A stretch of DNA of 64,000 nucleotides, taken from assembly GCF_009856445.1 (NCBI RefSeq), contig NZ_WMFA01000013.1:27109-91108 (forward strand), given 5' to 3'. The DNA is from Halobacillus litoralis. GTDB lineage: Bacteria; Bacillota; Bacilli; Bacillales; Halobacillaceae. The notes under the pieces are model-generated. The model saw only the letters and a program-made list of their open reading frames with translations, was not told where the DNA came from and ran no database searches. The translations under genes and the position numbers were made by a program. The first letter of the stretch is position 1. Each line of letters opens with the position of its first letter. Positions 41,712-50,030 of this stretch are shown here, one piece after another.

Positions 41712-43154
41712 ATGAAGAAAGGCACCAATAAGAGCAAGTGGATCTTAATCACGGTTTCTATGATTGTTTTAGCCATAGGGGCCTATTTCTTTACGGACAG
41801 CAGTGAAGATAAGTTAGCTCTAAAAACAGATTCATCACCGATGAGAAAAGCGAAAGCTGTGGATCTTGAAGAATTCCCTCTTCAGTGGCGTGAAGTCGAT
41901 ACATATGAACAAGTCAATGATTTTTATGAAGATCGTATTCACGGGTTGTCCTTAGCACGCGAAAGGGGATTAACGGTCCGCCCCCAGGAGTCTACTCCAA
42001 TTCCTGATAAAGATGGGCGCATGCAGATCAATGAGGTCTGGCACAGCGGCCCGACCATCCATGTATTGTACAGCATCGACCTTTCTGCATTAACCAGAAA
42101 AGATAGCGATGATGAAGAAACCAAGTACCTCGTCCAACCGCCATCTGTAGAAGGTATAAACATCGAGTCCATGAATGGGAACGATCAACAATCGTTCCAG
42201 CAGCATTCACAACCCCTCCACCCCAGGGATACGGTTGTGTTTGAAAACAGAGTTTACGGGCTCATCCAGCTTCCTCCCATCACGGAGAAATGGGGGTACA
42301 ATTTTGATCCCCATAATATAAAGGATTATGATAAAGAATTTTTAACTTCCTTCAGTCTGCGGATCAATCACCGTACAATTGAAACGAAAGGAATGCCCGT
42401 GCGTTATTTCCATGACAAGGATGGACATGTGCTCCAAAGTTATACAACAGACGAGGTGTACACTGATGACCTTGTCACAGTGGAACCGACATCCGTAAAT
42501 ATCGGCGTTGCCTCAAGCTACGTAAAAATGAAGATAAAGGCAGAAGGGAAAGAAATCGGTCAGTCCGTACATGCTTTAATAAAAACGGGGGAAGAATCCG
42601 AACACCCTGTCAGGCTTTATCTAAACGAGACAGAAGAAGAAAATGTGTATGACGCCTGGTTCCAGCCACCATCAGAACCACTTACAGAGGCCGTGAGCCT
42701 TGAACTTAGGTCTCTTCAAATCCATGATGATACACCTTATTCATTCACCGTTGACATGACTCAGTTTAAAGACCATTCAAACGAATCTGTCGTGTTAAAT
42801 GAGAAAGTGGGTGAAGCTCACAATACAGATATCATCCTTGAACAGGTCGATTCATTTTCCGGAACCAATATGAATCTTCAACTCAAGTATGAACCCCATG
42901 AAGCGGATCAAGAAGAAAAATTGGTCGGTGCTCAACTCGCCCCGATGAATAGCCTCGAGGAAGAACGGGAGAAATTTATAGAAGTCGTTACGAATGAAGG
43001 CGAAACGACAGAGGCTAATATTTGGGGGCACGATAATAGAGGAGACATCCACTTCCAGTCTCCCGCTTTAAGGAACGCAAAGGAAATCACCGTTACTGTG
43101 AATAAGATGGTATACGCTCATAGATTGGGCTATACCTTCGACTTGAACAAATAG
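41712..43154 (+). CDS. Membrane-anchored extracytoplasmic protein, unknown function
   Basis: 480 residues. A basic start and one hydrophobic helix (WILITVSMIVLAIGAYFF, residues 14-31) act as signal-anchor, followed by about 450 polar residues outside the membrane. No catalytic motif or known domain could be read. The C-terminal part is rich in beta-like alternation (ITVTVNKMVYAHRLGYTF), somewhat like the sensor domains of DUF4179/DUF5643-type anti-sigma proteins, but no sigma gene is adjacent. AGAAAGGG precedes the ATG. A terminator follows. Confidence 0.7.
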   Translation: MKKGTNKSKWILITVSMIVLAIGAYFFTDSSEDKLALKTDSSPMRKAKAVDLEEFPLQWREVDTYEQVNDFYEDRIHGLSLARERGLTVRPQESTPIPDKDGRMQINEVWHSGPTIHVLYSIDLSALTRKDSDDEETKYLVQPPSVEGINIESMNGNDQQSFQQHSQPLHPRDTVVFENRVYGLIQLPPITEKWGYNFDPHNIKDYDKEFLTSFSLRINHRTIETKGMPVRYFHDKDGHVLQSYTTDEVYTDDLVTVEPTSVNIGVASSYVKMKIKAEGKEIGQSVHALIKTGEESEHPVRLYLNETEEENVYDAWFQPPSEPLTEAVSLELRSLQIHDDTPYSFTVDMTQFKDHSNESVVLNEKVGEAHNTDIILEQVDSFSGTNMNLQLKYEPHEADQEEKLVGAQLAPMNSLEEEREKFIEVVTNEGETTEANIWGHDNRGDIHFQSPALRNAKEITVTVNKMVYAHRLGYTFDLNK

Positions 43155-43187
43155 GAAAAGCAGAGGATAATCACTCCTCTGCTTTTT
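43155..43187. terminator. Bidirectional terminator (480-residue gene / alpha-beta hydrolase)
   Basis: AAAAGCAGAGGA and TCCTCTGCTTTT arms around a short loop, with T run after, between convergent genes whose stop codons flank it. Confidence 0.88.
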
Positions 43188-43951
43188 TATATTTCTTCAT
43201 GTACAAAACGGATCAATGCGTCATTGAAACGGTCATAATGGGTAGCGGGAGTCTGATGATAGGCATGTTCAATAACTTCCATTTTCACATGAGGACAAAC
43301 GCTGTAGTATTTAGAATGTTCATTAATCCAGAACTCTTTATTGCCATACACCAACAACAAAGGTTGAGTCAGTCTTTCCAACCGCCCGCTGCAATCAAAC
43401 GAAAGAGCACGATTGTAATAAGTGTACCAACATTCCGGATCGGATTTTGCCATATGTTCATTCAGTTCACGTTTAATATCTGCATCTTTGAAGTGAGAGT
43501 GGCTGAGCAATTTAGCAAGTGTTTCCGGGCTTTTATCCACCCAGTACATTCCTCCTAAAAACTCAAACCGGAGTCCCCCTGTGGCTACTTTCGGGAAACC
43601 GCCCGCAAGAATGACTGCTTTCGTACGTTCAGGAAAGGTGAGTGCAAATTCCTGGGCGATCATCCCTCCGCACGAATAGCCGACAACCACCACTTGGTCC
43701 AGATTCAAATGATCAAGGAGCTGTAGGACCTCCCTTGCGTACATGGAAACATCAGGAGCATGCGAGATCACTTCCGAATCTCCATTCCCACTGAGGTCAG
43801 GAAAAATGACACGAAACTCCCTGGCGAGGGAGTGCTGCATTTTAAATACTTTTCTCCCCATCCCAGGCGGGTGAAGAAAAACGATTGCTTCCCCATTTCC
43901 CCGATCATCATAAAATAATTGCGCTCCGGATTTTTCTGTAAAATAAGGCAT
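43187..43951 (-). CDS. Alpha/beta hydrolase
   Basis: 254-residue cytosolic alpha/beta hydrolase. The HG-type oxyanion region is VFLHPPGMG, the nucleophile S93 is in VVGYSCGGMIAQ, an acid is probably in LLLVYGNKEFW, and the histidine is in EVIEHAYHQTP. PDLSGNGDSE is the loop typical of the MhpC/menaquinone-type branch. The substrate is unknown. The ATG lies behind GGGGATGAAG; the gene is monocistronic. Confidence 0.82.
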   Translation of the reverse strand: MPYFTEKSGAQLFYDDRGNGEAIVFLHPPGMGRKVFKMQHSLAREFRVIFPDLSGNGDSEVISHAPDVSMYAREVLQLLDHLNLDQVVVVGYSCGGMIAQEFALTFPERTKAVILAGGFPKVATGGLRFEFLGGMYWVDKSPETLAKLLSHSHFKDADIKRELNEHMAKSDPECWYTYYNRALSFDCSGRLERLTQPLLLVYGNKEFWINEHSKYYSVCPHVKMEVIEHAYHQTPATHYDRFNDALIRFVHEEI

Positions 43952-44106
43952 GGATCTTCATCCCCTATCCGATATTCATGGAACCTTAGCATTCCCACAG
44001 GGACTGAAATTATGTCCATTTACCGAATATATTAAGGTTCGATTGACCTTACTTTGATGCAGGCGTAAACTAGACCTGTATCATAATGTCCGGAAGGGGA
44101 AACCAA

Positions 44107-44685
44107 ATGAAACGTTTTCTATTACTTAGCTTATTCGCAGGAGCAATCATCTTCTTAGCCGCCTGCGGATCGAATGAACTTGAGGATACACTGGATTGGG
44201 AAGTCCAATCTTTTGAAGGAACGACACAAGAAGGGGAAAGCTTTTCCACCGATGATATGGAAGGAGAAGTTTGGCTCGCGAATTTCATCTTTACGAACTG
44301 CAATACGGTCTGCCCGCCCATGACACGTAACATGGTAAAAGTTCAAGAGCAGTTAAAAGAGGAAGGCGTCGATGCTGAAATTGTATCCTTCAGTGTAGAT
44401 CCGACAGTTGATTCTCCTGAAGTATTAAAAGAGTTTGGCAAGAAGTATGGAGTGGATCATAGCAACTGGTCATTTATTACCGAATATACACAAGAAGAAA
44501 TTTCTACCTTCGCTCAAGAGAGCTTCAAAACTTCTGCAGTTAAAACGGAAGGGAACGATCAGGTCATTCATGGAACAGCCTTTTACCTGATTAACGAAGA
44601 AGGAATGGTCGTGAAAAAATATAAAGGAAACACAGAAGTCCCGTTTGAACAAATTGTTGAAGATACTAAAACCATCGCTGACTAA
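44107..44685 (+). CDS. SCO1/SenC-family copper chaperone lipoprotein
   Basis: 192 residues. The signal peptide ends in lipobox LAAC with lipidated C20. The thioredoxin-fold domain carries the copper/redox cysteines C65 and C69 (TNCNTVCPPM) and the metal-ligand histidine H155 (VIHGTAFYL). SCO proteins deliver copper to the CuA site of cytochrome c oxidase outside the membrane. The frame opens seven codons earlier, but GGAAGGGG is placed for the ATG at 44107. No oxidase genes are adjacent. Confidence 0.92.
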   Translation: MKRFLLLSLFAGAIIFLAACGSNELEDTLDWEVQSFEGTTQEGESFSTDDMEGEVWLANFIFTNCNTVCPPMTRNMVKVQEQLKEEGVDAEIVSFSVDPTVDSPEVLKEFGKKYGVDHSNWSFITEYTQEEISTFAQESFKTSAVKTEGNDQVIHGTAFYLINEEGMVVKKYKGNTEVPFEQIVEDTKTIAD

Positions 44686-44686
44686 A

Positions 44687-44727
44687 AAGAACCTCCCCTC
44701 CAGAAAAGGAGTGGGAGGTTCTTTTAA
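44687..44727. terminator. Bidirectional terminator (SCO gene / DUF1002 gene)
   Basis: AAAGAACCTCCC and GGGAGGTTCTTT arms with a GC-containing loop, A and T runs at the ends, between convergent genes. Confidence 0.88.
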
Positions 44728-44737
44728 AAAAGTATCA

Positions 44738-45640
44738 CTAATTGAAAAGGGAATTGATAAAGCTACTTAAGGATTTAAAGAAGTTCTGTACAGCATTCCT
44801 CAGGCTGTTCCAAAACCCATCATCGTTAATAAGATCCTGGATGCTTCCCGTCAGATCTTCCAACTGGTTTTGAACTTGATCGAAGTTGATATTCAAATTG
44901 CGCATCTGCTCAAATAAATCGATCAAACGTTGACGATCTTCTTCACTCAGTTCAATGTTCAGAGACTGCAGCTGATCCTGGACGATCTGCTCCACTTCTT
45001 CCCTTGTCGCGGGGTCCTGCTCTGCAATCTGTTTTTTTATTTCGGTCAGAAGTTTACTGATCTCATCCCGGTCGACGCCTTCCTCTTCTGCGATATCTGT
45101 TGCAATATCAAGCTCATCACTCGCGACTTTCATCCGGTCTTCATCAAGCTTCACACCTTTAGCATCGTAAGCTTTATAGATGCCTGTAAGTGCAGAGTGC
45201 CCACTGACTTTGACAGAGGAAGCCACCAGCACATCCGCATTCTCCACCCCCGCAGTCAGCAATGCGTTTGTGTACATTTCTTTCGTTACCTGTGTTATGT
45301 TATCTGGTGTTACAATTTCAATATTCAAACCTTCAGCATTGTCCTGGTGAATGATTTTGACAGATGAGTACATATTCGAATTGGGATTGCCCCCGATATA
45401 ATTAGCAAGATCCTGACCGTTGACCGTAAACTCATCGACCTGGTCATGCTTGTTGACTTCAAGCAGCTCAGACACCTCGGTTTTCTGGGCGTCAGATAAG
45501 GCCTCTCCATAAACGACAATCGGCAGACCTAACTTTTCATTGATGCCCTGGTCGCCTGTCGAAGCGGAAACGCTTGAAGGCAAAACTAACGATGTAAACA
45601 AAACGACGATCAACATCCATAAACTGATACGTGTTTTCAT
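44738..45640 (-). CDS. DUF1002 secreted protein, YpuA-like
   Basis: 300 residues with a cleavable signal peptide (MKTRISLWMLIVVLFTSLVLPSSVSA) and the DUF1002 domain: IVVYGEALSDAQKTEVSELL, TPDNITQVTKEMYTNALLTAG and VLVASSVKVSGHSALTGIYKAY. A long, acidic, probably helical C-terminal half follows. Exported and of unknown function; B. subtilis YpuA belongs to the envelope-stress (SigM) regulon, as I recall. The frame extends 60 codons upstream, but AAGGGGTCGAG before the ATG at 45640 and the signal peptide fix the start. An ECF-type promoter lies upstream. Confidence 0.87.
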   Translation of the reverse strand: MKTRISLWMLIVVLFTSLVLPSSVSASTGDQGINEKLGLPIVVYGEALSDAQKTEVSELLEVNKHDQVDEFTVNGQDLANYIGGNPNSNMYSSVKIIHQDNAEGLNIEIVTPDNITQVTKEMYTNALLTAGVENADVLVASSVKVSGHSALTGIYKAYDAKGVKLDEDRMKVASDELDIATDIAEEEGVDRDEISKLLTEIKKQIAEQDPATREEVEQIVQDQLQSLNIELSEEDRQRLIDLFEQMRNLNINFDQVQNQLEDLTGSIQDLINDDGFWNSLRNAVQNFFKSLSSFINSLFN

Positions 45641-45737
45641 GTTCTCGACCCCTTGTAAAAATGGTAGATTCCCCCTTACGTTATGCGGAACCTCCCATCT
45701 ATTATACCCGAACATAGATGCACGGGTTGTCATAATA

Positions 45738-45764
45738 GACGTACGAGGGAGAGGAAAAGTTTCA
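45738..45764 (-). promoter_or_regulatory. ECF sigma-type promoter before the DUF1002 gene
   Basis: Minus strand TGAAAC (45764-45759), 17 bases, CGTC (45741-45738), the form recognised by SigM/SigX/SigW-type factors. It lies about 100 bases upstream of the start codon. A TATAAT closer to the gene (about 45706-45701) has no clear -35. Confidence 0.6.
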
Positions 45765-45868
45765 AACTTCCCCACATTTTCTATATTATAAGCTCTAAGT
45801 AAAAAAAGATTTATTCCCAAAGCGATGTAAAAAAAGATAGATCATTGAAAGAAAGGATGGACGTTGTT

Positions 45869-46255
45869 ATGAAAATTGCACGCCAAATTGGACTTTATGT
45901 ATTCGCTATCGCTCTGTTTTACGCAGGAATCACCCACTTCATGTATGACCACGGCTTTGCCAGCATGCTTCCTTCCTGGGTGCCGCTTAAATTAATCATT
46001 GTATATGTAACAGGGATTACAGAGTGGCTCCTTGCTCTTCTGCTTATCTTCCCTCAAACACGGAGAGCGGCAGGGTTTGCAACGGCTGCTTTTTTATTCA
46101 TCGTCTGGCCGGCTAACTTCTATGCTGCCATTTACGGCATTCCTGCTCCATGGAGCGAAGAAACAAATCAAACGGCTTTATGGATCCGTCTTCTCTTCCA
46201 ACCTTTGCTTATTTGGTGGGTGCTCGCCGTTTCCAAAGATTCGAAAGAAGTGTAA
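45869..46255 (+). CDS. DoxX-like membrane protein
   Basis: 128 residues with four membrane helices: GLYVFAIALFYAGITHF, LIIVYVTGITEWLLALLLIF, AAGFATAAFLFIVWPANFYAAIYG and a last segment near LLFQPLLIWWVLAV. The FYAGITHF start and WPANFYAA motif are those of DoxX/DoxD-related small membrane proteins, often linked to thiosulfate or redox metabolism, but the function here is unknown. AAAGGATGG precedes the ATG. The DJ-1/PfpI gene follows 44 bases later and may be cotranscribed. Confidence 0.78.
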   Translation: MKIARQIGLYVFAIALFYAGITHFMYDHGFASMLPSWVPLKLIIVYVTGITEWLLALLLIFPQTRRAAGFATAAFLFIVWPANFYAAIYGIPAPWSEETNQTALWIRLLFQPLLIWWVLAVSKDSKEV

Positions 46256-46299
46256 CCATCTGATAAAATGGGGAAAGTGAAAGGACAAGGAGGTTGTAT

Positions 46300-46821
46300 A
46301 TGCGATTAGAAGGAAAGAAAATCATCCAACTGGTCAGTAAAGATTTCGAAGATCTTGAACTATGGTATCCGGTGCTTCGCCTCCAAGAGGAAGGAGCAAC
46401 CGTCCACCTCGTCGGTGAAAAAGCAGGTGAAGAACACCCGGGTAAATACGGGGTTCCGGCAACAGCGGATTATGCATTCGAGGACATCAATCCGGCCGAC
46501 TATGACGGCATTCTCGTTCCAGGGGGATGGTCTCCAGATAAACTCCGCCGTTATGATAAAGTCATTGAAATGGTTCAACACATGGACAATGAACGCAAAC
46601 CAATCGGTCAAATCTGTCATGCAGGCTGGGTGCTTATATCTGCCAATATCCTAAATGGCAGAAAAGTGACAAGCACACCGGGAATTAAGGATGACATGAT
46701 GAATGCCGGTGCAGAGTGGTTCGACGAAGCGGTCGTCCAGGACGAACATATTGTGTCTGCCCGTCGTCCGCCTGACCTGGCTCCATACGCCAAAGCGTTT
46801 GCAGACTTACTTGCTGATTAA
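46300..46821 (+). CDS. DJ-1/PfpI family protein (YraA-like)
   Basis: 173 residues. KIIQLVSKDFEDLELWYPVLRLQEEGATVHLVG is the N-terminal fold, and DGILVPGGWSPDKLRR with the nucleophile elbow GQICHAGWVL shows the catalytic cysteine and following histidine. SARRPPDLAPYAKAFADLL is the end of a typical PfpI-type stress protein, a deglycase/chaperone or glyoxalase III-like enzyme. AAGGAGG fixes the ATG at 46300, two codons after the longest-frame start. Confidence 0.87.
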   Translation: MRLEGKKIIQLVSKDFEDLELWYPVLRLQEEGATVHLVGEKAGEEHPGKYGVPATADYAFEDINPADYDGILVPGGWSPDKLRRYDKVIEMVQHMDNERKPIGQICHAGWVLISANILNGRKVTSTPGIKDDMMNAGAEWFDEAVVQDEHIVSARRPPDLAPYAKAFADLLAD

Positions 46822-46827
46822 TCATAG

Positions 46828-46862
46828 ACAAAAACCAGAGCTTTTGCAGCTCTGGTTTTTTT
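46828..46862. terminator. Bidirectional terminator (PfpI gene / acyl-CoA dehydrogenase gene)
   Basis: AAAAACCAGAGC and GCTCTGGTTTTT around a seven-base loop, with a T run on both strands. The minus-strand stop codon abuts it. Confidence 0.9.
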
Positions 46863-48036
46863 AGTCATCTCCCTTGATGGCTTGCTTAGCGAGCATCGAT
46901 ACAACCGCATCATCCATCGGTGGGTTATGCAATCCCGCACGTACATCACGGTAATATTTTTCAAAAGCATAGGTTTTGGATAACCCCCGCCCGCCGGCAA
47001 TTCTCATAGCCAGGTCTACGACTTCATTAGCCGTGTTTGTCACCGCCAGCTTTACAGCAGCGAGTTCTGCTCCCATCTGATCACGTTGTTCTGGCTCTTC
47101 ATCCCATTTTCTAGCAGCTGAATATAAGAAAGAATGGGCCTGCAGCAACTTCCACTCGATTTCCCCTATTTTATCCTGTATGTGATCCACTTCAGAAATC
47201 GGCGTATCGAGACTATTCGGCTGAAATTCTTTGGCAAACGCAATCGCATCGTTTCGAGCAGCTACGGCAATCCCCAGGTAACATGCAGGAATATGCAGCA
47301 ACCATCCTTTCGCCGATGGTTTGCCCCCGCTTTTCATTTCAACAAGATCGGCTTCTTGAAGCTCGACATCCTCCATGACAAGATCATCACTCGCCGTGCC
47401 TCTCATTCCGAGGGTATCCCAGGTTTTATCAACAGACAACCCTGGCTGATGACGGTCAATTAAAAACCAACCAACGGCATCCTTATCTTCTACATAGGCA
47501 GATACAATGTAATAATCCAAATGCTCAGCCATGGAGGTAAACGATTTTCTTCCATTCAAAATGTACTGGTTTTCACGACGAACCGCTTTGGTTTCCGGGA
47601 TGCCTCCCCGCGTCGGACTTCCGGTTGCGGGTTCTGTTGCGGCTCTGTTCACCACTTTTTGCTCTGAAACAACTTCTCTCACAAGACGATCGTACGACTT
47701 TTCGTCCCACAATTGCTCTTGGGAAAGTTCCATCATAATTCCCATATGCCAACCTATCGATAAGGCGACAGCTCCATCACCTTCTGCAATTTTTTCCTGC
47801 ATCAGAAGGAATTCATACAAAGATAATCCTTCTCCACCTTCAGACTTTGGTAATGACATCGCTGGGTATTTCTCATCTTTGATGACTTTCAGCGTCTCAT
47901 AGGAAAAAGACGCTTCTCGATCCGTATATGAAATATGTTTGCGCGCTTCTGCTGCGATCCGCTCCGCTATATCAAACAATTCCTGCTGTCGATCGTTTCT
48001 TATCCAACGTTTCCATACACCTGCCAAACCTACCAC
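46861..48036 (-). CDS. Acyl-CoA dehydrogenase-family flavoprotein, YdbM/SfnC-like
   Basis: 391 residues with the acyl-CoA dehydrogenase fold: an N-terminal helical domain, the FAD region EPATGSPTRGG and LNGRKSFTSMAEHLDYYIVSA, and the C-terminal helical domain RIAGGRGLSKTYAFEKYYRDVRAGLHNPP. The usual catalytic glutamate motif (YEG) is absent, and the end GLHNPPMDDAV is like YdbM and the sulfur-scavenging monooxygenases SfnC/DszC. The role could be desulfurising monooxygenase or dehydrogenase; sulfur acquisition would suit the window. The start is GTG at 48036 with a weak site. A 22-base palindrome lies about 180 bases upstream. Confidence 0.75.
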   Translation of the reverse strand: MVGLAGVWKRWIRNDRQQELFDIAERIAAEARKHISYTDREASFSYETLKVIKDEKYPAMSLPKSEGGEGLSLYEFLLMQEKIAEGDGAVALSIGWHMGIMMELSQEQLWDEKSYDRLVREVVSEQKVVNRAATEPATGSPTRGGIPETKAVRRENQYILNGRKSFTSMAEHLDYYIVSAYVEDKDAVGWFLIDRHQPGLSVDKTWDTLGMRGTASDDLVMEDVELQEADLVEMKSGGKPSAKGWLLHIPACYLGIAVAARNDAIAFAKEFQPNSLDTPISEVDHIQDKIGEIEWKLLQAHSFLYSAARKWDEEPEQRDQMGAELAAVKLAVTNTANEVVDLAMRIAGGRGLSKTYAFEKYYRDVRAGLHNPPMDDAVVSMLAKQAIKGDD

Positions 48037-48211
48037 TCCCGATTCTATATTATAACTAAATCATACCTGACAACTCGGGATAAAGCCAATGCCACGCTTG
48101 TCTGATTCGCTCCCTTACAACATACCCTATGTACAAAAAATCATTCTGTATCATCAGATGGCTCTTCTTATGTAAATGTTGCCCACTATCAACGATGTAT
48201 TAAAATTCCCA

Positions 48212-48233
48212 CGACATTTCCCGGGAAATGTCG
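48212..48233. promoter_or_regulatory. Perfect 22-base palindrome, possible operator
   Basis: CGACATTTCCC followed directly by its complement GGGAAATGTCG, with no spacer. It is in the 267-base gap between the acyl-CoA-dehydrogenase-like gene and the XRE operon, which otherwise shows no feature. There is no T run, so it is not a terminator. It resembles a dimer-binding site; the protein is unknown. Confidence 0.45.
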
Positions 48234-48303
48234 AAACAGGATTGTTTGTGATAGACAGGTACATGGAAACTAGAAAATAACCATTAGTAAAACAATCTGT
48301 TCA

Positions 48304-48408
48304 TCATTTCTTTCTTTTGTTGAAGGAGTCACTTTTACGATCTTTTTTAATCGATAAGTAAACGAATGCAAAACTAATAAGAAAAATAACCGAAAAAAAC
48401 CATTCCAT
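48304..48408 (-). CDS. 34-residue single-helix membrane peptide
   Basis: MEWFFSVIFLISFAFVYLSI forms one membrane helix and is followed by a basic/polar tail (KKDRKSDSFNKRKK). GGAGGG is six bases before the ATG, and the gene starts 17 bases after the 126-residue membrane protein, so it is the probable third gene of the XRE operon. Not recognised; it is too small for most gene callers. Confidence 0.6.
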   Translation of the reverse strand: MEWFFSVIFLISFAFVYLSIKKDRKSDSFNKRKK

Positions 48409-48425
48409 TGGAGTCCCTCCTTTTT

Positions 48426-48806
48426 TCAATATCGTCTTGATAACGTGACCATTGTTAGAAATACAATTACAATGTTTAACGCTAATAGGACGCTAAGTAA
48501 ATCAAGTGCGCTTAACGTGATCACTTGCAGGGCAAACAGAAAGTGGAAGACAGCCATAATACCCATCATAACGAAGAAAGAATAGAATACAGCCTTATGC
48601 CTGATCCATTTCATGCGTTCATCCTTCTGTTTGAACTGAGGGTATAAGTAGCTCATACTGAAAGATAAAACCCCTAAAGAAACCATCGTCCAGATCATAG
48701 ACGGCCATTCGCCACCTATCGTACCTACGACAATCAAAAAACCTCCCATGAGTAAAAATAAAGCACCGATCACCTTAAATGCGCCAGGAGTATAATCCAT
48801 CTTCAA
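48426..48806 (-). CDS. Small four-helix membrane protein linked to an XRE regulator
   Basis: 126 residues with four hydrophobic segments: VIGALFLLMGGFLIVVGTIGG, MIWTMVSLGVLSFSMSYLY, AVFYSFFVMMGIMAVFHFLF and LLSVLLALNIVIVFLTMVTL. It overlaps the XRE gene by four bases (ATGA), so they are translated together. Small XRE-plus-membrane-protein pairs (DUF2178-like) are common in Firmicutes; their function is not known. No enzymatic motif. Confidence 0.7.
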   Translation of the reverse strand: MKMDYTPGAFKVIGALFLLMGGFLIVVGTIGGEWPSMIWTMVSLGVLSFSMSYLYPQFKQKDERMKWIRHKAVFYSFFVMMGIMAVFHFLFALQVITLSALDLLSVLLALNIVIVFLTMVTLSRRY

Positions 48807-49009
48807 TCCCCCTCCTCTGTTTCATAAATAAATAAATCTTCAATCCGCACACCAAATACACGTGCTAATTCAAACGCAAGCGGCAGTGAAGGAGAATACC
48901 TGTCCTTCTCAATCGATATAATCGTCTGCCGTGATACCTGTAGCTTCTCTGCCAATTTGTCCTGTGATAACCTTTGTTTTTTTCTAAACTCTGTTATTCG
49001 GTTCTTCAT
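48803..49009 (-). CDS. XRE-family helix-turn-helix regulator
   Basis: 68-residue Cro/C1-type DNA-binding protein that is all HTH domain: ITEFRKKQRLSQDKLAEKLQVSRQTIISIEKDRYSPSLPLAFELARVFGVRIEDLF. ATTGGAGG precedes the ATG. A perfect 14-base inverted repeat lies 30 bases upstream, the likely autoregulatory operator. It is the first gene of a three-gene minus-strand operon. Confidence 0.9.
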   Translation of the reverse strand: MKNRITEFRKKQRLSQDKLAEKLQVSRQTIISIEKDRYSPSLPLAFELARVFGVRIEDLFIYETEEGD

Positions 49010-49038
49010 ATCACGCCTCCAATTAATTCCAGTTTATA

Positions 49039-49070
49039 GTAAAGCAACCTTTACATAAAGGTTGCTTTAC
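49039..49070. promoter_or_regulatory. Inverted repeat, probable XRE operator
   Basis: GTAAAGCAACCTTT-ACAT-AAAGGTTGCTTTAC, perfect 14-base arms around four bases. It lies between the divergent XRE operon and the DDAH-like gene. On the minus strand a TATAAA (49039-49034) directly follows it, so it would cover the spacer of the XRE promoter. There is no T run. Confidence 0.65.
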
Positions 49071-49142
49071 ATTTGAATTTTTCTTGTTTTATTCTCTACC
49101 CTCCGGGGAAATAAGGGGATATGAATAAAAGGAGGATCTCAC

Positions 49143-49994
49143 ATGGTCGGAATCGCTTCGGAAAACAGTGTACAATGTGACACCGAGTATTCGACGCTGA
49201 AAAAAGTCGTAGTCGCCAAACCTTCTTATATGAAAATTACAGATATCATCAATGAGACACAAAAACATTACCAAAACCAGAACATAAACGTCACCACAGC
49301 TCTTCAGCAACATAAGCATTTTGTGCAGGTTTTAGAAAATCATCAGGTTGAAGTCATACAACTTCCAAGTCAGCCGGATCTGCATGAACAGGTGTTTACA
49401 AGAGACATCGGGTTTACCATTCATCACCGACTGTTTATCAGCTCTATGAGTGAAAAGGTCAGGAAAGAAGAAACAAATGTGCTTCGAAACTGGGCTGGAG
49501 AAAATGACATTGAGGTAGAAGAGGGACTTCCTTCTTCGATTGAAGGCGGTGATATTGTTGTAGACGGGGCCAGCGTATGGGTAGGTGAAACAAAAAGGAC
49601 ATCTGCTAAAGCGATTCGTGAGCTCCAATTTCGCCTCCCTGACCTGAAGGTAATCCCTGTCCCTCTTAGAGGAGACATCCTTCATCTGGATTGCGTTTTC
49701 AACATCATTGATGAATCTACGGTTATCCTGTATCCACCTGCCTTTACAAATAAAAGCTTGAAAGTCATCTCTGCAAGATACAATGTCATTGCAGTGACCG
49801 GGAGGGAACAGTTCACCATGGGTCCGAACGTTCTTTCCATTGGAGATCGGAAAGTGATCAGTCTCCCTCAAAACGAACGGCTTAATACACAATTAAAGGA
49901 AAACGGGTTTGAGGTAATCCCTGTCGATCTCTCAGAAATTATTAAATCCGGAGGTTCGTTCCGATGTTGCACCCTGCCCTTAAAGCGTATATAA
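49143..49994 (+). CDS. DDAH/amidinotransferase-family hydrolase, YkgA-like
   Basis: 283-residue guanidine-modifying enzyme of the arginine deiminase superfamily. FTRDIGF is the substrate loop, SSIEGGDIVVDG the acidic pair, ILHLDCVFN the catalytic histidine, and the C-terminal nucleophile is in GGSFRCCTLPL (C275). The form is that of dimethylarginine dimethylaminohydrolase-like proteins (B. subtilis YkgA), which hydrolyse N-methylated arginine or related compounds. AAAGGAGG precedes the ATG. It diverges from the XRE operon and may share its operator. Confidence 0.85.
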   Translation: MVGIASENSVQCDTEYSTLKKVVVAKPSYMKITDIINETQKHYQNQNINVTTALQQHKHFVQVLENHQVEVIQLPSQPDLHEQVFTRDIGFTIHHRLFISSMSEKVRKEETNVLRNWAGENDIEVEEGLPSSIEGGDIVVDGASVWVGETKRTSAKAIRELQFRLPDLKVIPVPLRGDILHLDCVFNIIDESTVILYPPAFTNKSLKVISARYNVIAVTGREQFTMGPNVLSIGDRKVISLPQNERLNTQLKENGFEVIPVDLSEIIKSGGSFRCCTLPLKRI

Positions 49995-50030
49995 AAGCAG
50001 CACGTTCCTTTTAGGACGGGCTGCTTTTTT
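49994..50030. terminator. Bidirectional terminator after the DDAH-like gene
   Basis: AAAAGCAGC/GCTGCTTTT stem with loop and TTTTTTT after. The last codons (KKSSP) and stop of the minus-strand 80-residue gene are part of it. Confidence 0.85.

Noticed and set aside
3078..49994. Functional link between nos and the DDAH-like gene
   Set aside because: DDAH-type enzymes clear methylarginine inhibitors of NOS in animals, but the two genes are 45 kb apart with no shared regulatory site, so co-occurrence in one window is not evidence.
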